Shown here piece after piece: positions 1-8,052 of a DNA stretch of 64,000 nucleotides (position 1 is its first letter; each line of letters begins with the position of its first letter). A model generated the notes under the pieces. It saw only the letters and a program-made list of their open reading frames with translations, searched no databases and was not told the DNA's origin. The stretch spans positions 39,490 to 103,489 of the forward strand of contig NZ_ARYK01000010.1 of assembly GCF_000685275.1 (NCBI RefSeq), in the 5' to 3' direction. The DNA is from Hyphomonas johnsonii MHS-2 (lineage in GTDB: Bacteria > Pseudomonadota > Alphaproteobacteria > Caulobacterales > Hyphomonadaceae). Both the position numbers and the translations under genes were made by a program.

Positions 1-156
1 GTTCAGGGGATCGAGCCTGAGGACGGCTGGAAGCCCGAGAATATTCAACCGCTGTTCGCGAAGATGATTTGTGATAATCTTGGTGGCGAGATCACGGCCA
101 AGCAGGGCGAAGATGTTGCCATCATCATGGCGACGCACATTCGCGCCGAAGGCTGA
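1..156 (+). CDS. chpT: C-terminal end of ChpT-like histidine phosphotransferase (5' end outside window)
   Basis: An open frame runs from base 1 to a TGA at 154-156 and encodes the last 51 residues of a protein. It contains IQPLFAKMICDNLGG followed by a short beta-strand-like tail, resembling the C-terminus of the degenerate ATPase-like domain of ChpT. In Caulobacter, ChpT passes phosphate from CckA to CtrA and CpdR. The neighbours cheY and cheR downstream fit the order I recall around chpT in Caulobacter, and CtrA itself lies at 43.9 kb. The identification rests on a short tail plus context, so another HATPase-like protein cannot be excluded. Confidence 0.55.
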   Translation, partial: VQGIEPEDGWKPENIQPLFAKMICDNLGGEITAKQGEDVAIIMATHIRAEG

Positions 157-197
157 TACCAGACAGGGAAGGTTTCTTTCCGCCCAGCAGTATTTTC

Positions 198-232
198 TTA
201 ACGCTCCTCGGGCAGGAATTAACCTGACTTAA
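198..232 (+). promoter_or_regulatory. Cluster of TTAA half-sites, candidate CtrA-binding region upstream of cheY
   Basis: Three TTAA tetramers lie at 198-201, 219-222 and 229-232. The last two form TTAACCTGACTTAA with a 6-base spacer. CtrA recognises paired TTAA half-sites, classically 7 bases apart in Caulobacter. The cluster ends 24 bases before the cheY start codon. The same TTAACCT-N3-TTAA form appears before ctrA. Confidence 0.45.
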
Positions 233-256
233 CGAAATCCTAGCGGGAGCGGGACC

Positions 257-622
257 ATGAAAACTTGCCTGATCGTCGACGACTCACGTGTCGTGCGCAA
301 AGTGGCCGCACGCATCATCCAGGATCTCAAGTTCAATGTCACCGAGGCCGGTGACGGGGCAGAGGCGCTAACGGCATGCCGCACCGAAATGCCGGATGCC
401 GTGCTGCTGGACTGGAACATGCCGGTCATGAACGGCCTGGATTTCCTGCGGGCACTGCGCCGCGAAGAAGGCGGCAAGAAGCCGCTTGTCGTGTTCTGTT
501 CCATCGAGAATGACGCTGAACATATCAGCGAGGCCATCCGGTCAGGGGCGGACGAGTTCATCATGAAGCCGTTCGACGCGGATATTCTGGAAAGCAAATT
601 TGCAGAAGTAGGGCTGGTTTGA
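257..622 (+). CDS. CheY-like single-domain response regulator
   Basis: The 121-residue protein is one receiver domain. It shows the acidic pair at D8/D9, the phospho-acceptor D52 in LLDWNMP, and the conserved lysine K104 in MKPF. It has no output domain, so it probably acts by protein contact, as CheY does at the flagellar switch or as CpdR-type adaptors do. The ATG at 257 follows a purine-rich GGGAGCGGG stretch. It sits between the ChpT-like gene and cheR. The switch proteins FliG and FliN encoded at 40-41.7 kb are possible targets, but that link is inference. Confidence 0.88.
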   Translation: MKTCLIVDDSRVVRKVAARIIQDLKFNVTEAGDGAEALTACRTEMPDAVLLDWNMPVMNGLDFLRALRREEGGKKPLVVFCSIENDAEHISEAIRSGADEFIMKPFDADILESKFAEVGLV

Positions 623-692
623 AGCATTTCTTAACAAAGACACCGATATTGGTAACGATTGCGGGTTGGAACGCCTGAAACCGGAGTGGGAC

Positions 693-1535
693 ATGCAGGA
701 TGCGGTTTTCAATGAATTGGCGGACCTGGCCCTGAAAGGGTCAGGTCAGGCGATTCCGAAATCCAAGGCGTACCTGATAGAGGCGCGGCTTGCAGCGATC
801 GCACGGCGCGAGGGATTCGGGTCGATGGACGACCTTGTCCATTGCCTGAAATCGCGCGCAAACCCTGTTTTTGCTGCAGAAGTCGCCGCCGCACTGGTGT
901 CCAAGGATACAAGTTTCTTCCGCGAGCGCGACACCCTGAAACGGATCGTCGAGGATGTCCTGCCGCAACGGTTGAAGGCCTCGAACACCGGGCGTCTGAA
1001 AATCTGGTTTGCCGGCGGCTCAACAGGCCAGGAGGCCTATTCGCTGGCCATCGAGCTGGAGGACGAGCTGCCCGCAGCCCTGCGCGGGGCCAAGATCGAA
1101 GTCCTGTCGACGGATATCTGCAAGGTCTCGAGCGAAAGGGCGCGTATCGGCTGTTACGGCCATTACGAGGTGCAGAAGGGGCTCTCGATCCACCGCCTCA
1201 CCAAGCATTTCACCCGCCTCGAGACAGGCCAGTGGGAAGTCTCCGAAGCGCTCAAGGCGCGGGTCAGCTTCCGCCAGCACAACCTGCTGGAAAGCGCAGC
1301 CGGTCTTGGCAAGTTCGACGTCATCGTCTGCCGCAATGTGCTTTCCGGCATGGCCCGCCCGGCGAAGACGCGGGTGATCGAAAATCTTGCGGCCCAGTTG
1401 GTGCCCGGCGGCATGATCCTGCTCGGCCAGGGTGAAGGCCTGATCGGCCTGACCGACAAGCTGGAACCCGCCCGTGACTTCCGCGGCGCGTGGGTGGCTG
1501 CGGGAACGGCCAATGCGGCCGCTTCTGCTGCCTGA
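693..1535 (+). CDS. cheR: CheR-type chemoreceptor methyltransferase
   Basis: This 280-residue protein matches CheR, the SAM-dependent methyltransferase that methylates glutamates on chemoreceptors. An N-terminal helical CheR_N domain comes first. It is followed by the SAM-binding fold with IWFAGGSTGQEAYSLAIEL (canonical form GCSTGEEPYSLA), the STDI strand-loop, and FDVIVCRNVL near the C-terminus. The ATG at 693 is preferred over a TTG at 666 because GGAG lies 8-11 bases upstream of it. It follows cheY by 70 bases and is probably co-transcribed. No receptor or CheA gene is in the window, so this may be an accessory chemotaxis set. Confidence 0.9.
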   Translation: MQDAVFNELADLALKGSGQAIPKSKAYLIEARLAAIARREGFGSMDDLVHCLKSRANPVFAAEVAAALVSKDTSFFRERDTLKRIVEDVLPQRLKASNTGRLKIWFAGGSTGQEAYSLAIELEDELPAALRGAKIEVLSTDICKVSSERARIGCYGHYEVQKGLSIHRLTKHFTRLETGQWEVSEALKARVSFRQHNLLESAAGLGKFDVIVCRNVLSGMARPAKTRVIENLAAQLVPGGMILLGQGEGLIGLTDKLEPARDFRGAWVAAGTANAAASAA

Positions 1536-1623
1536 GACAACAGCCCTGACATTGCCTTGTCGCAAGACGCCTGTAAGAGGGGCCGAACCTTTTATGGCTG
1601 ATTGATACAGGCAGACCCCAACC

Positions 1624-3279
1624 ATGGTAAAATCGACTCTTGCGGCATTTGCCGACCGGATTTCTGCTGCCGATTGGGCCGGGAATGGCCTCTCTGCCAT
1701 GACGCCGATGCGTGTGAAGACCGAGTTGCTGGCGGGTTTCACCGTCGCCCTCGCGCTGATTCCCGAAGCGGTTGCCTTTGCCTTCGTTGCCGGTGTGACT
1801 CCGCTGTCCGGTCTCTATGCCGCGTTCATTGTCGGGTTGATCACGGCCCTGTTCGGCGGGCGGCCGGGCATGATTTCCGGCGCGACCGGCGCCCTTGCCG
1901 TCGTGATGGTCGGCCTGGTGCACGATCCACGGATTGCCGAGGGCATGGGGCCGCAATACCTGTTTGCGACCGTCGTTCTGATGGGCCTCTTGCAATTGCT
2001 CGCCGGCGTCTTCAAGCTGGGCAAGTTCATGCGCCTTGTGCCGCACCCGGTGATGCTGGGCTTCGTGAACGGCCTTGCCATTGTCATTTTCCTCGCCCAG
2101 CTCAGCCAGTTCAAGGTGCCCGGCACGGCAGAGGCCAGCGGCCACGGCTTTGCCGGCGGCGAATGGATGAACGGCGCGCCGCTTGCCATCATGCTGGGCC
2201 TTACGGCGCTGACCATGGCGATCATCTGGGGCATGCCGAAGCTGACCAAGATCATTCCCGCCCCGCTGGCGGGCATCGGGATCGTCGCCGGCATTGTCAT
2301 CGGCTTCGGCCTGAACGTGCCGACGGTGGGCGATCTGGCATCGGTCAAGGGTGGCCTGCCGCCCTTCGCTGTCCCCACCGTGCCGATGACGTTCGAGACA
2401 CTGAGGATCATCTTTCCCTACGCGCTGATCCTGGCCGCGATCGGCCTGATCGAGAGCCTGCTGACACTCAACCTGGTCGGCGAGATCACCGGCAAGCGCG
2501 GTGGTGCCTCGCAGGAATGCCTGGCGCAGGGCACGGCGAATGTGGTGACGGGATTCTTCGGCGGCATGGGTGGTTGCGCGATGATCGGACAGTCCATGAT
2601 CAATGTGAAATCCGGCGGGCGCACACGCCTTTCGGGTGTGTCGGCCGCGCTGTTCCTGCTCGCCTTCATCCTTGTCGGGTCCAGCCTGATCGAGCGCATT
2701 CCGCTGGCGGCCCTGGTTGGCGTCATGTTCATGGTCGTGATCGGCACCTTCGCCTGGCAGAGCCTGCGCATCATGACGCGTATCCCGCTGATGGATGCGT
2801 TCGTGATCGTGCTGGTGACGGGTGTGACCGTCGCCTATGACCTCGCCACGGCGGTTGTCGTCGGCGTGATCGTGTCGGCACTGGCCTATGCCTGGAACAA
2901 TGCCCGCCGCATCCATGTGATCGAGCGCGACAGTATCCGGGAACCCGGTGCGCATGTGTACGAGATCGAAGGCCCGCTTTTCTTCGGTTCGACCGACGGC
3001 TTTGCCGAACTGTTCCACCCGGAGACCGACCCCGACGTGGTAATCGTGGACTTCAGGCGCAGCCGCGTGGTCGACCAGTCTGCCCTGCAGGCCATCGAAG
3101 ACCTGGCCGCCCGCTATGCCGCCCATGGCAAGACACTTCGCCTGCGCCACCTGTCCCGTGACTGCCACAAGCTGTTGAAGCGCGCCGGCCAGCTGATCGT
3201 CGATATGGATGATGATCCCGACTATGCGCTGGCGGCCGACTACAATGTCCGCATCGGCGTTTTCGGCGGTGCGCATTAA
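1624..3279 (+). CDS. SulP-family anion transporter with C-terminal STAS domain
   Basis: The 551-residue protein has the SulP signature near its N-terminus (ELLAGFTVALALIPEAVAFAFVAG), then a series of hydrophobic helices to about residue 420, and a soluble STAS domain at the C-terminus (VDFRRSRVVDQSALQAIEDL). SulP proteins carry sulfate, bicarbonate or carboxylates across the inner membrane. The substrate cannot be read from the sequence. It appears to be transcribed alone between cheR and the copper genes. Confidence 0.9.
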   Translation: MVKSTLAAFADRISAADWAGNGLSAMTPMRVKTELLAGFTVALALIPEAVAFAFVAGVTPLSGLYAAFIVGLITALFGGRPGMISGATGALAVVMVGLVHDPRIAEGMGPQYLFATVVLMGLLQLLAGVFKLGKFMRLVPHPVMLGFVNGLAIVIFLAQLSQFKVPGTAEASGHGFAGGEWMNGAPLAIMLGLTALTMAIIWGMPKLTKIIPAPLAGIGIVAGIVIGFGLNVPTVGDLASVKGGLPPFAVPTVPMTFETLRIIFPYALILAAIGLIESLLTLNLVGEITGKRGGASQECLAQGTANVVTGFFGGMGGCAMIGQSMINVKSGGRTRLSGVSAALFLLAFILVGSSLIERIPLAALVGVMFMVVIGTFAWQSLRIMTRIPLMDAFVIVLVTGVTVAYDLATAVVVGVIVSALAYAWNNARRIHVIERDSIREPGAHVYEIEGPLFFGSTDGFAELFHPETDPDVVIVDFRRSRVVDQSALQAIEDLAARYAAHGKTLRLRHLSRDCHKLLKRAGQLIVDMDDDPDYALAADYNVRIGVFGGAH

Positions 3280-3299
3280 ATCACTGCGCAAGTGATGAA

Positions 3300-3316
3300 A
3301 TACCCCCTTGGGGTAT
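3300..3316 (+). promoter_or_regulatory. CsoR-type copper operator upstream of copAB
   Basis: A perfect inverted repeat, ATACCCC-CTT-GGGGTAT, lies 67 bases before the copA start codon and overlaps a possible -10 element TATAGT at 3314-3319. G-tract palindromes of the TACCCC...GGGGTA kind are bound by CsoR/RcnR-family metal repressors. No csoR gene is in this window, so the regulator would be encoded elsewhere. Confidence 0.65.
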
Positions 3317-3382
3317 AGTTACAAATAGCCATATCTCCGCTACAAGGGTGTGATTCTGTCCCTGTTGCGCGAGGATGCCCAT

Positions 3383-5284
3383 ATGTTCAACCGACGCCGC
3401 TTCCTTCGCTACGCCGCCACCGGCCTCGCCGCAGCGGGCGCCGGCATACCGGCCTGGGCACGGTCGGCCAGCGAGGGGAATCTCGGCATCCCCGCGCTGC
3501 AGGGCAACCGGTTCGACCTGACGGTTGGAAAGTTCCCCGTCCGCATAAACGGCCGCGCAAGCGAGGCCATCGGCGTCAACGGCTCCGTTCCTGCGCCGCT
3601 GCTGCGCTTCCGCGAAGGCGAGGAGGTGACGCTGAATGTCACCAACACGCTGGAGACCGACACATCCATCCACTGGCATGGCCTGCTGGTGCCGTTCCAG
3701 ATGGACGGTGTGCCGGGCGTGTCCTTCCCCGGCATCCGGCCGGGCCAGACGTTCAGCTACAAATACGCCGTCCCGCAGAATGGCACCTATTGGTATCACT
3801 CCCATTCCGGCCTGCAGGAACAGGTGGGTCATTACGGGCCGATCATCATCGATCCGAAGGGCGCTGACCCGGTCGGGTATGACAGGGAATACGTCCTTGT
3901 CCTGGGTGACTGGACCTTCGGTGACCCGGACCGGCTGTTTGCGAAGCTGAAGAAGCATTCCGACAGCCAGAACTTCCAGCAGCGGACGGTCGGCGATTTC
4001 CTGCGCGACGCGGAAAAGCAGGGACTGGGCGCCGCGCTGGACGACCGGGCCATGTGGGGCGCCATGCGCATGTCGCCGCGCGACCTCGCGGATGTCGGCG
4101 CGCCGACCTACACCTACCTGGTCAATGGCCGGTCGACGGCGGACAATTTCAACATGGTGTTCACGCCGGGCGAGCGCGTGCGCCTGAGGATCATCAATGC
4201 GTCGGCGATGACTCTGTTCAATGTGCGCCTGCCGAGCCTGCCGATGACGATTGTCCAGGCTGATGGCCTGCACGTGCAGCCGCTGGAAGTCGACGAATTC
4301 CAGATCGGCGTCGCCGAGACCTATGACGTGATTGTCACGCCGCAGGCAGCGGAGGCCTTCGCCTTCGTCGCGGAATCGATTGACCGGTCGGGGCAGGTTG
4401 TCGCGACGCTGGGGCCGCGTCCGGGCATGCGGGCCGTCATCCCGGCGCTACGGCCCGTGCCGACGCTGACCATGATGGACATGGGGATGGATCATGCGGC
4501 CATGGGGCATGGATCCATGGCCATGGACGCAGAGATGCCAGCCGCCACCGCGCCCGCCGCCATGGACCACAGCAAGATGGACCACGCCGCGATGGGCCAC
4601 GCGATGCCGGACCCGCAAGGCCCGGCCGTCCAGATGGTGTCGATGGAAGCGGCCATCGAGACCGGGCCCGGCGTTGCCAATCTTGCTGCCATGCCGATGA
4701 GCCGCCTGGATGAACCCGGCATAGGCCTCGCCGATGTCGGCCACCGCACCTTGACCTACAGCCAGCTGCGCAGCCTGGACCCGAACCCGGACACCCGTGC
4801 GCCGGGCCGCGAGATCGTCGTACACCTGACCAGCAACATGGAACGCTATATGTGGTCGTTCGACGGCGTGAAGTTCTCCGAGGTGACGAAAGCGATCCAG
4901 TTCCATGAAGGCGAGCGTGTGCGCCTGACCCTGATCAACGACACGATGATGCCGCATCCGATCCACCTGCACGGCATGTTCTTCGATCTCGTCATTCCCG
5001 GTGCGGAGGCCAGCGGCCACCTGCCGCGCAAGCATACCGTGATCGTAAAGCCGGCGGAGAGACTCTCCGTGGATATTTCCGCCGATCATGTCGGCGACTG
5101 GGCCTTCCACTGCCACCTGCTTTTCCACATGGCCGCCGGGATGATGCAGGTCGTCACGGTGATGCCGTCGCCAGCGGCCGCCCCGCTGGACACCCATCAG
5201 GGGCACGAGATGATGGATCATTCCACGATGGATCACTCGGCGATGAACCATGGCGAGATGGACGAGGAGGACATGAAGCGATGA
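3383..5284 (+). CDS. copA: Periplasmic multicopper oxidase, copper resistance protein CopA type
   Basis: The 633-residue protein starts with a twin-arginine signal (NRRRFLRYAATGLAAAG). It carries the four multicopper-oxidase copper motifs: HWHG near residue 97, HSH in YWYHSHSG, HPIHLHG, and HCHLLFHMAAGMM at the C-terminal end, where the type 1 copper site and its axial Met sit. Two Met/His-rich stretches (MDHAAMGH-like repeats around residues 370-420 and the extreme C-terminus) are typical of CopA and bind additional copper. The enzyme oxidises Cu(I) and buffers copper in the periplasm. ATG 3383 is chosen because the Tat motif follows directly. Its ATGA overlaps copB, and a CsoR-like operator lies upstream. 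Confidence 0.95.
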   Translation: MFNRRRFLRYAATGLAAAGAGIPAWARSASEGNLGIPALQGNRFDLTVGKFPVRINGRASEAIGVNGSVPAPLLRFREGEEVTLNVTNTLETDTSIHWHGLLVPFQMDGVPGVSFPGIRPGQTFSYKYAVPQNGTYWYHSHSGLQEQVGHYGPIIIDPKGADPVGYDREYVLVLGDWTFGDPDRLFAKLKKHSDSQNFQQRTVGDFLRDAEKQGLGAALDDRAMWGAMRMSPRDLADVGAPTYTYLVNGRSTADNFNMVFTPGERVRLRIINASAMTLFNVRLPSLPMTIVQADGLHVQPLEVDEFQIGVAETYDVIVTPQAAEAFAFVAESIDRSGQVVATLGPRPGMRAVIPALRPVPTLTMMDMGMDHAAMGHGSMAMDAEMPAATAPAAMDHSKMDHAAMGHAMPDPQGPAVQMVSMEAAIETGPGVANLAAMPMSRLDEPGIGLADVGHRTLTYSQLRSLDPNPDTRAPGREIVVHLTSNMERYMWSFDGVKFSEVTKAIQFHEGERVRLTLINDTMMPHPIHLHGMFFDLVIPGAEASGHLPRKHTVIVKPAERLSVDISADHVGDWAFHCHLLFHMAAGMMQVVTVMPSPAAAPLDTHQGHEMMDHSTMDHSAMNHGEMDEEDMKR

Positions 5285-6066
5285 TCCGTTCGATTGCCCT
5301 GTTCGCGCTCGCCGGCCTGGTCTCATTTCCAGTCGTCGCCGAGGAGACCGGCCCACCGTGGTCAATGGCCGACGCCTATCATGACGCCGACGAGATGGCG
5401 GCGGTGCGCAAGGCAATGCTGATGCACCATGGCGCGATGCGTCAGGTTTCTGTCATGGCAGACCGGCTGGAACTGCAATCATCGGATGCCGGCGACGCGC
5501 TCGTCTGGGACGGCAACGGCTGGTATGGCGGCGATGTGGACAAGCTGTGGCTGAAGAGCGAGGGCACTTACTCGCTGGAGACCGACGCCGTGGAAGACGC
5601 TGAAGTCCAGGCCCTCTGGTCGCATGCGATCTCGCCCTATTTCGACCTGCAGGGCGGCATCCGCTATGACCTCGAGCCCAAAGGCCGCACGCATGCCGTG
5701 CTCGGGCTTCAGGGCCTTGCGCCCTATTGGTTCGAGGTGGATGCGGCCGCTTTCCTCAGCAGCGAAGGCGACCTGACCGCGCGGATCGAGACGGAATACG
5801 AGGTCCGCCTGACACAGCGCCTGATCCTGCAGCCGCGCGTGGAGGCCGAATTCGCCGCGCAGGACATTCCGGACCTTGAGACCGGGTCGGGCCTGACCAG
5901 CCTCGATGCAGGCCTGCGTCTGCGCTATGAATTCGTCCGCGAGTTTGCGCCCTATATCGGCGTCGAATGGCAGGGCAGTTTCGGCGGCACGGCAGACTAT
6001 CTCGAGGCGGCAGGCGAGGAGACGGATCGTACCGCCTTCGTGGCAGGCGTGCGAACCTGGTTCTGA
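5281..6066 (+). CDS. copB: Copper resistance outer-membrane protein CopB
   Basis: The 261-residue protein has a signal peptide (IALFALAGLVSFPVVAEE) and then the CopB core. That core shows alternating aromatic beta strands such as LWLKSEGTY, YFDLQGGIRYDLEP and YIGVEWQGSFGG, ending in the terminal Phe expected of an outer-membrane barrel. The Met-rich N-terminal extension found in many CopB proteins is short here, with only MLMHHGAM remaining. It starts on the ATGA that contains the copA stop codon, so translation is probably coupled and expression copper-controlled. Confidence 0.92.
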   Translation: MIRSIALFALAGLVSFPVVAEETGPPWSMADAYHDADEMAAVRKAMLMHHGAMRQVSVMADRLELQSSDAGDALVWDGNGWYGGDVDKLWLKSEGTYSLETDAVEDAEVQALWSHAISPYFDLQGGIRYDLEPKGRTHAVLGLQGLAPYWFEVDAAAFLSSEGDLTARIETEYEVRLTQRLILQPRVEAEFAAQDIPDLETGSGLTSLDAGLRLRYEFVREFAPYIGVEWQGSFGGTADYLEAAGEETDRTAFVAGVRTWF

Positions 6067-6153
6067 AGCCTGCCTCTCGCAATTTGTCTTGTCCCGCGCT
6101 ATATCGCGGTTTCCTGAAGCTGCTCCGGGCCTTGAACCCGGTTGGAGTAAGAC

Positions 6154-7338
6154 ATGACACATACAGAAACCGCTGCCTGGACAGGCGGCGTGAACTCCCT
6201 CGGTTTTGCAAAAAGCCCCGCTGATACGCGGGTTGTCGCCGCCATGTCGGGCGGGGTCGACAGCTCGGTCGTGGCCGCGATGCTGAAGGCCGAAGGCTAT
6301 GACGTGATCGGCATCACGCTGCAGCTCTATGACCACGGCGCTGCCGTCGAGAAGAAGGGCTCCTGCTGCGCGGGCCAGGATATCCATGATGCCCGCAACG
6401 TCGCCGACCAGATCGGCATTCCGCACTATGTGCTGGATTATGAAAGCCGCTTCCGCGAGCAGGTGATGGAAGATTTCGCCGACACCTACCTGGCCGGGTC
6501 GACGCCGATTCCGTGCATCCGCTGCAACCAGACTGTCAAGTTCTCGGACCTGCTTCGCACCGCGAAGGAGCTGGGCGCCGATTGCCTGGCGACGGGGCAC
6601 TATATCCGCCGGACCGAGGGCAAGGACGGGCCGGAGCTTCACCGCGCAGCCGACGCGAGCCGTGACCAGTCATACTTCCTGTTCGCCACGACGCGGGAAC
6701 AGCTGGCCTATATCCGCTTCCCGCTCGGCGGCCTGCCGAAGACGCAGGTGCGGGAGCTGGCGGATAAGTTCAACCTGCCGGTCGCGGCCAAGCCGGACAG
6801 CCAGGATATCTGCTTCGTGCCGGACGGTTCCTACGCCAAAGTGGTCGAGAAAATCCGCCCCGGATCCGGGCGCGGGGGCGATATCGTGCACCTTGACGGG
6901 AGGGTCCTTGGCCAGCACGCAGGCGTCATTCACTACACGATCGGCCAGCGGCGCGGCCTGAACGTGGCCGTGGGCGAACCCCTGTTCGTGGTCAAGATCG
7001 ACGCGCCGACACGGCGGGTGATTGTCGGGCCGCGCGAGGCGCTGATGACATCGGGCCTGTTGCTCGAAGAGCTGAACTGGCTGGGCGCCGGAAGCCTTGA
7101 ATCTGCAGCCGATGCCGGTGCGCCCGTGCTGGTGCGCGTGCGCTCGACGCAGCCGCCGGTACCGGCGCGGCTCGGCTGGCAGGGCGACATCCCGGTGATC
7201 TGGTTCGACCAGCCGGAAGAAGGCGTGGCGCGCGGCCAGGCGGCGGTCCTGTATGATCCCGAAGACGGCACGCGGATTTTCGGCGGCGGGTTCATCCTGC
7301 GGACGATCCCGGCCGACCAGCGCGTGGTGGCCGCCTAG
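6154..7338 (+). CDS. mnmA: tRNA-specific 2-thiouridylase MnmA
   Basis: The 394-residue protein carries the PP-loop [16 protein letters not shown] and the two catalytic cysteines in [13 protein letters not shown] and [13 protein letters not shown], with a beta-barrel C-terminal domain. MnmA adds sulfur to C2 of the wobble uridine in tRNA Lys, Glu and Gln, using persulfide sulfur and ATP. The start ATG lies after a short inverted sequence near 6095. The window also holds selD and mnmH (46-48 kb), whose products convert this 2-thiouridine to 2-selenouridine, so MnmA supplies their substrate. Confidence 0.97.
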   Translation: MTHTETAAWTGGVNSLGFAKSPADTRVVAAMSGGVDSSVVAAMLKAEGYDVIGITLQLYDHGAAVEKKGSCCAGQDIHDARNVADQIGIPHYVLDYESRFREQVMEDFADTYLAGSTPIPCIRCNQTVKFSDLLRTAKELGADCLATGHYIRRTEGKDGPELHRAADASRDQSYFLFATTREQLAYIRFPLGGLPKTQVRELADKFNLPVAAKPDSQDICFVPDGSYAKVVEKIRPGSGRGGDIVHLDGRVLGQHAGVIHYTIGQRRGLNVAVGEPLFVVKIDAPTRRVIVGPREALMTSGLLLEELNWLGAGSLESAADAGAPVLVRVRSTQPPVPARLGWQGDIPVIWFDQPEEGVARGQAAVLYDPEDGTRIFGGGFILRTIPADQRVVAA

Positions 7339-7401
7339 GCGGCTGCACCTGCGACGCCTGCGAGGGCGCTTGAGGGTGGGGGCCGGTTTTCGGATCGGGA
7401 T

Positions 7402-7800
7402 GTCAGGTCAGGTGTCGGGGACAGCGCCTGCGAGACCGTACGCCCGGCGCAGGCCGGGATCGCCTGAAGCGTGCCCGAGCCACACCGAGACGGTCCCCGG
7501 CGTGCACCCGGGGCACCGGGGCTGGGTGTCTGTGAGGGCAAGCCCCAGGCGGTCCGATACAGGTGCACGATACCTGCACGAACGCTGCACGGACATGTCG
7601 TCAGACAGACGGATGAGCACGACGCGCCCGTTCCACATCACGCCCCAGAGCATCTGCGCGCCGGGATGACCGGTCGCCCTGAACCATGCCTTCAGGCGCT
7701 GGATGCGCCAGAAGATCAGCGGCCAGAGCGGCAGCAGGTACCAGGGCAGGCCGGGCATGGGCACGAGGAGGGAGAAGGGTGGCATCGGTGCCATTATAGG
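7402..7800 (-). repeat. Copy 1 of a ~400-bp sequence family (copy 2 at 62505-62905)
   Basis: From roughly GTCAGGTGTCGGGGA at the left to CCATTATA at the right, this block aligns with 62505-62905 in the same orientation. The right-hand 260 bases are close to identical (for example CGAACGCTGCACGGACATGT and the block around AGCAGGTACCAGGGCAGG). The left part has diverged while staying about the same length. The block coincides with a small gene on the minus strand. Confidence 0.75.
7408..7785 (-). CDS. Uncharacterised small protein, paralogue of the gene at 62510-62890
   Basis: I do not recognise this family. The 125-residue product begins MPPFSLLVPMPGLPWYLLPLWPLIFWRI, a hydrophobic segment that may sit in the membrane, followed by a basic RLKAWFR stretch and a conserved core (GAQMLWGVMWNGRVVLIRLSDDM). 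The first ~75 residues are nearly the same as in the copy at 62.5 kb. The C-terminal third differs, although both end in PDT. Conservation of the reading frame in the N-terminal part suggests a real gene. An upstream ATG at 7794 is also possible, but the paralogue alignment begins at 7785. Confidence 0.55.
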   Translation of the reverse strand: MPPFSLLVPMPGLPWYLLPLWPLIFWRIQRLKAWFRATGHPGAQMLWGVMWNGRVVLIRLSDDMSVQRSCRYRAPVSDRLGLALTDTQPRCPGCTPGTVSVWLGHASGDPGLRRAYGLAGAVPDT

Positions 7801-8052
7801 CCGGGTGCCGGAGGGGGCGGATAAGAGACGATCTGTCCCCACACAAATGCCGCCTCCTGGTCAGGAAGAGACTCATCTCTCCCAGGCGACCGTATCATCC
7901 CGGAACCCGCGCTTCGCTCCCTTAGGTGGCAAACGTCCGGAGCGTGTCATTCCTGCCAAACGTCAAACTCTCACGGGCTTGATTTTGGAGGTTTGAGAAT
8001 ACCACGGCGCGGTCTAGGTCTGAATGATCGTTCCTCCAATGTGGAGTCTGAA

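Noticed and set aside
1321..3291. Long minus-strand open frame of about 650 codons
   Set aside because: It is antisense to cheR and the SulP gene, biased in His/Asp/Gln in the manner of shadow frames, and has no domain. Similar shadows lie opposite carB (14988-17087) and the thiolase (58995-60821).
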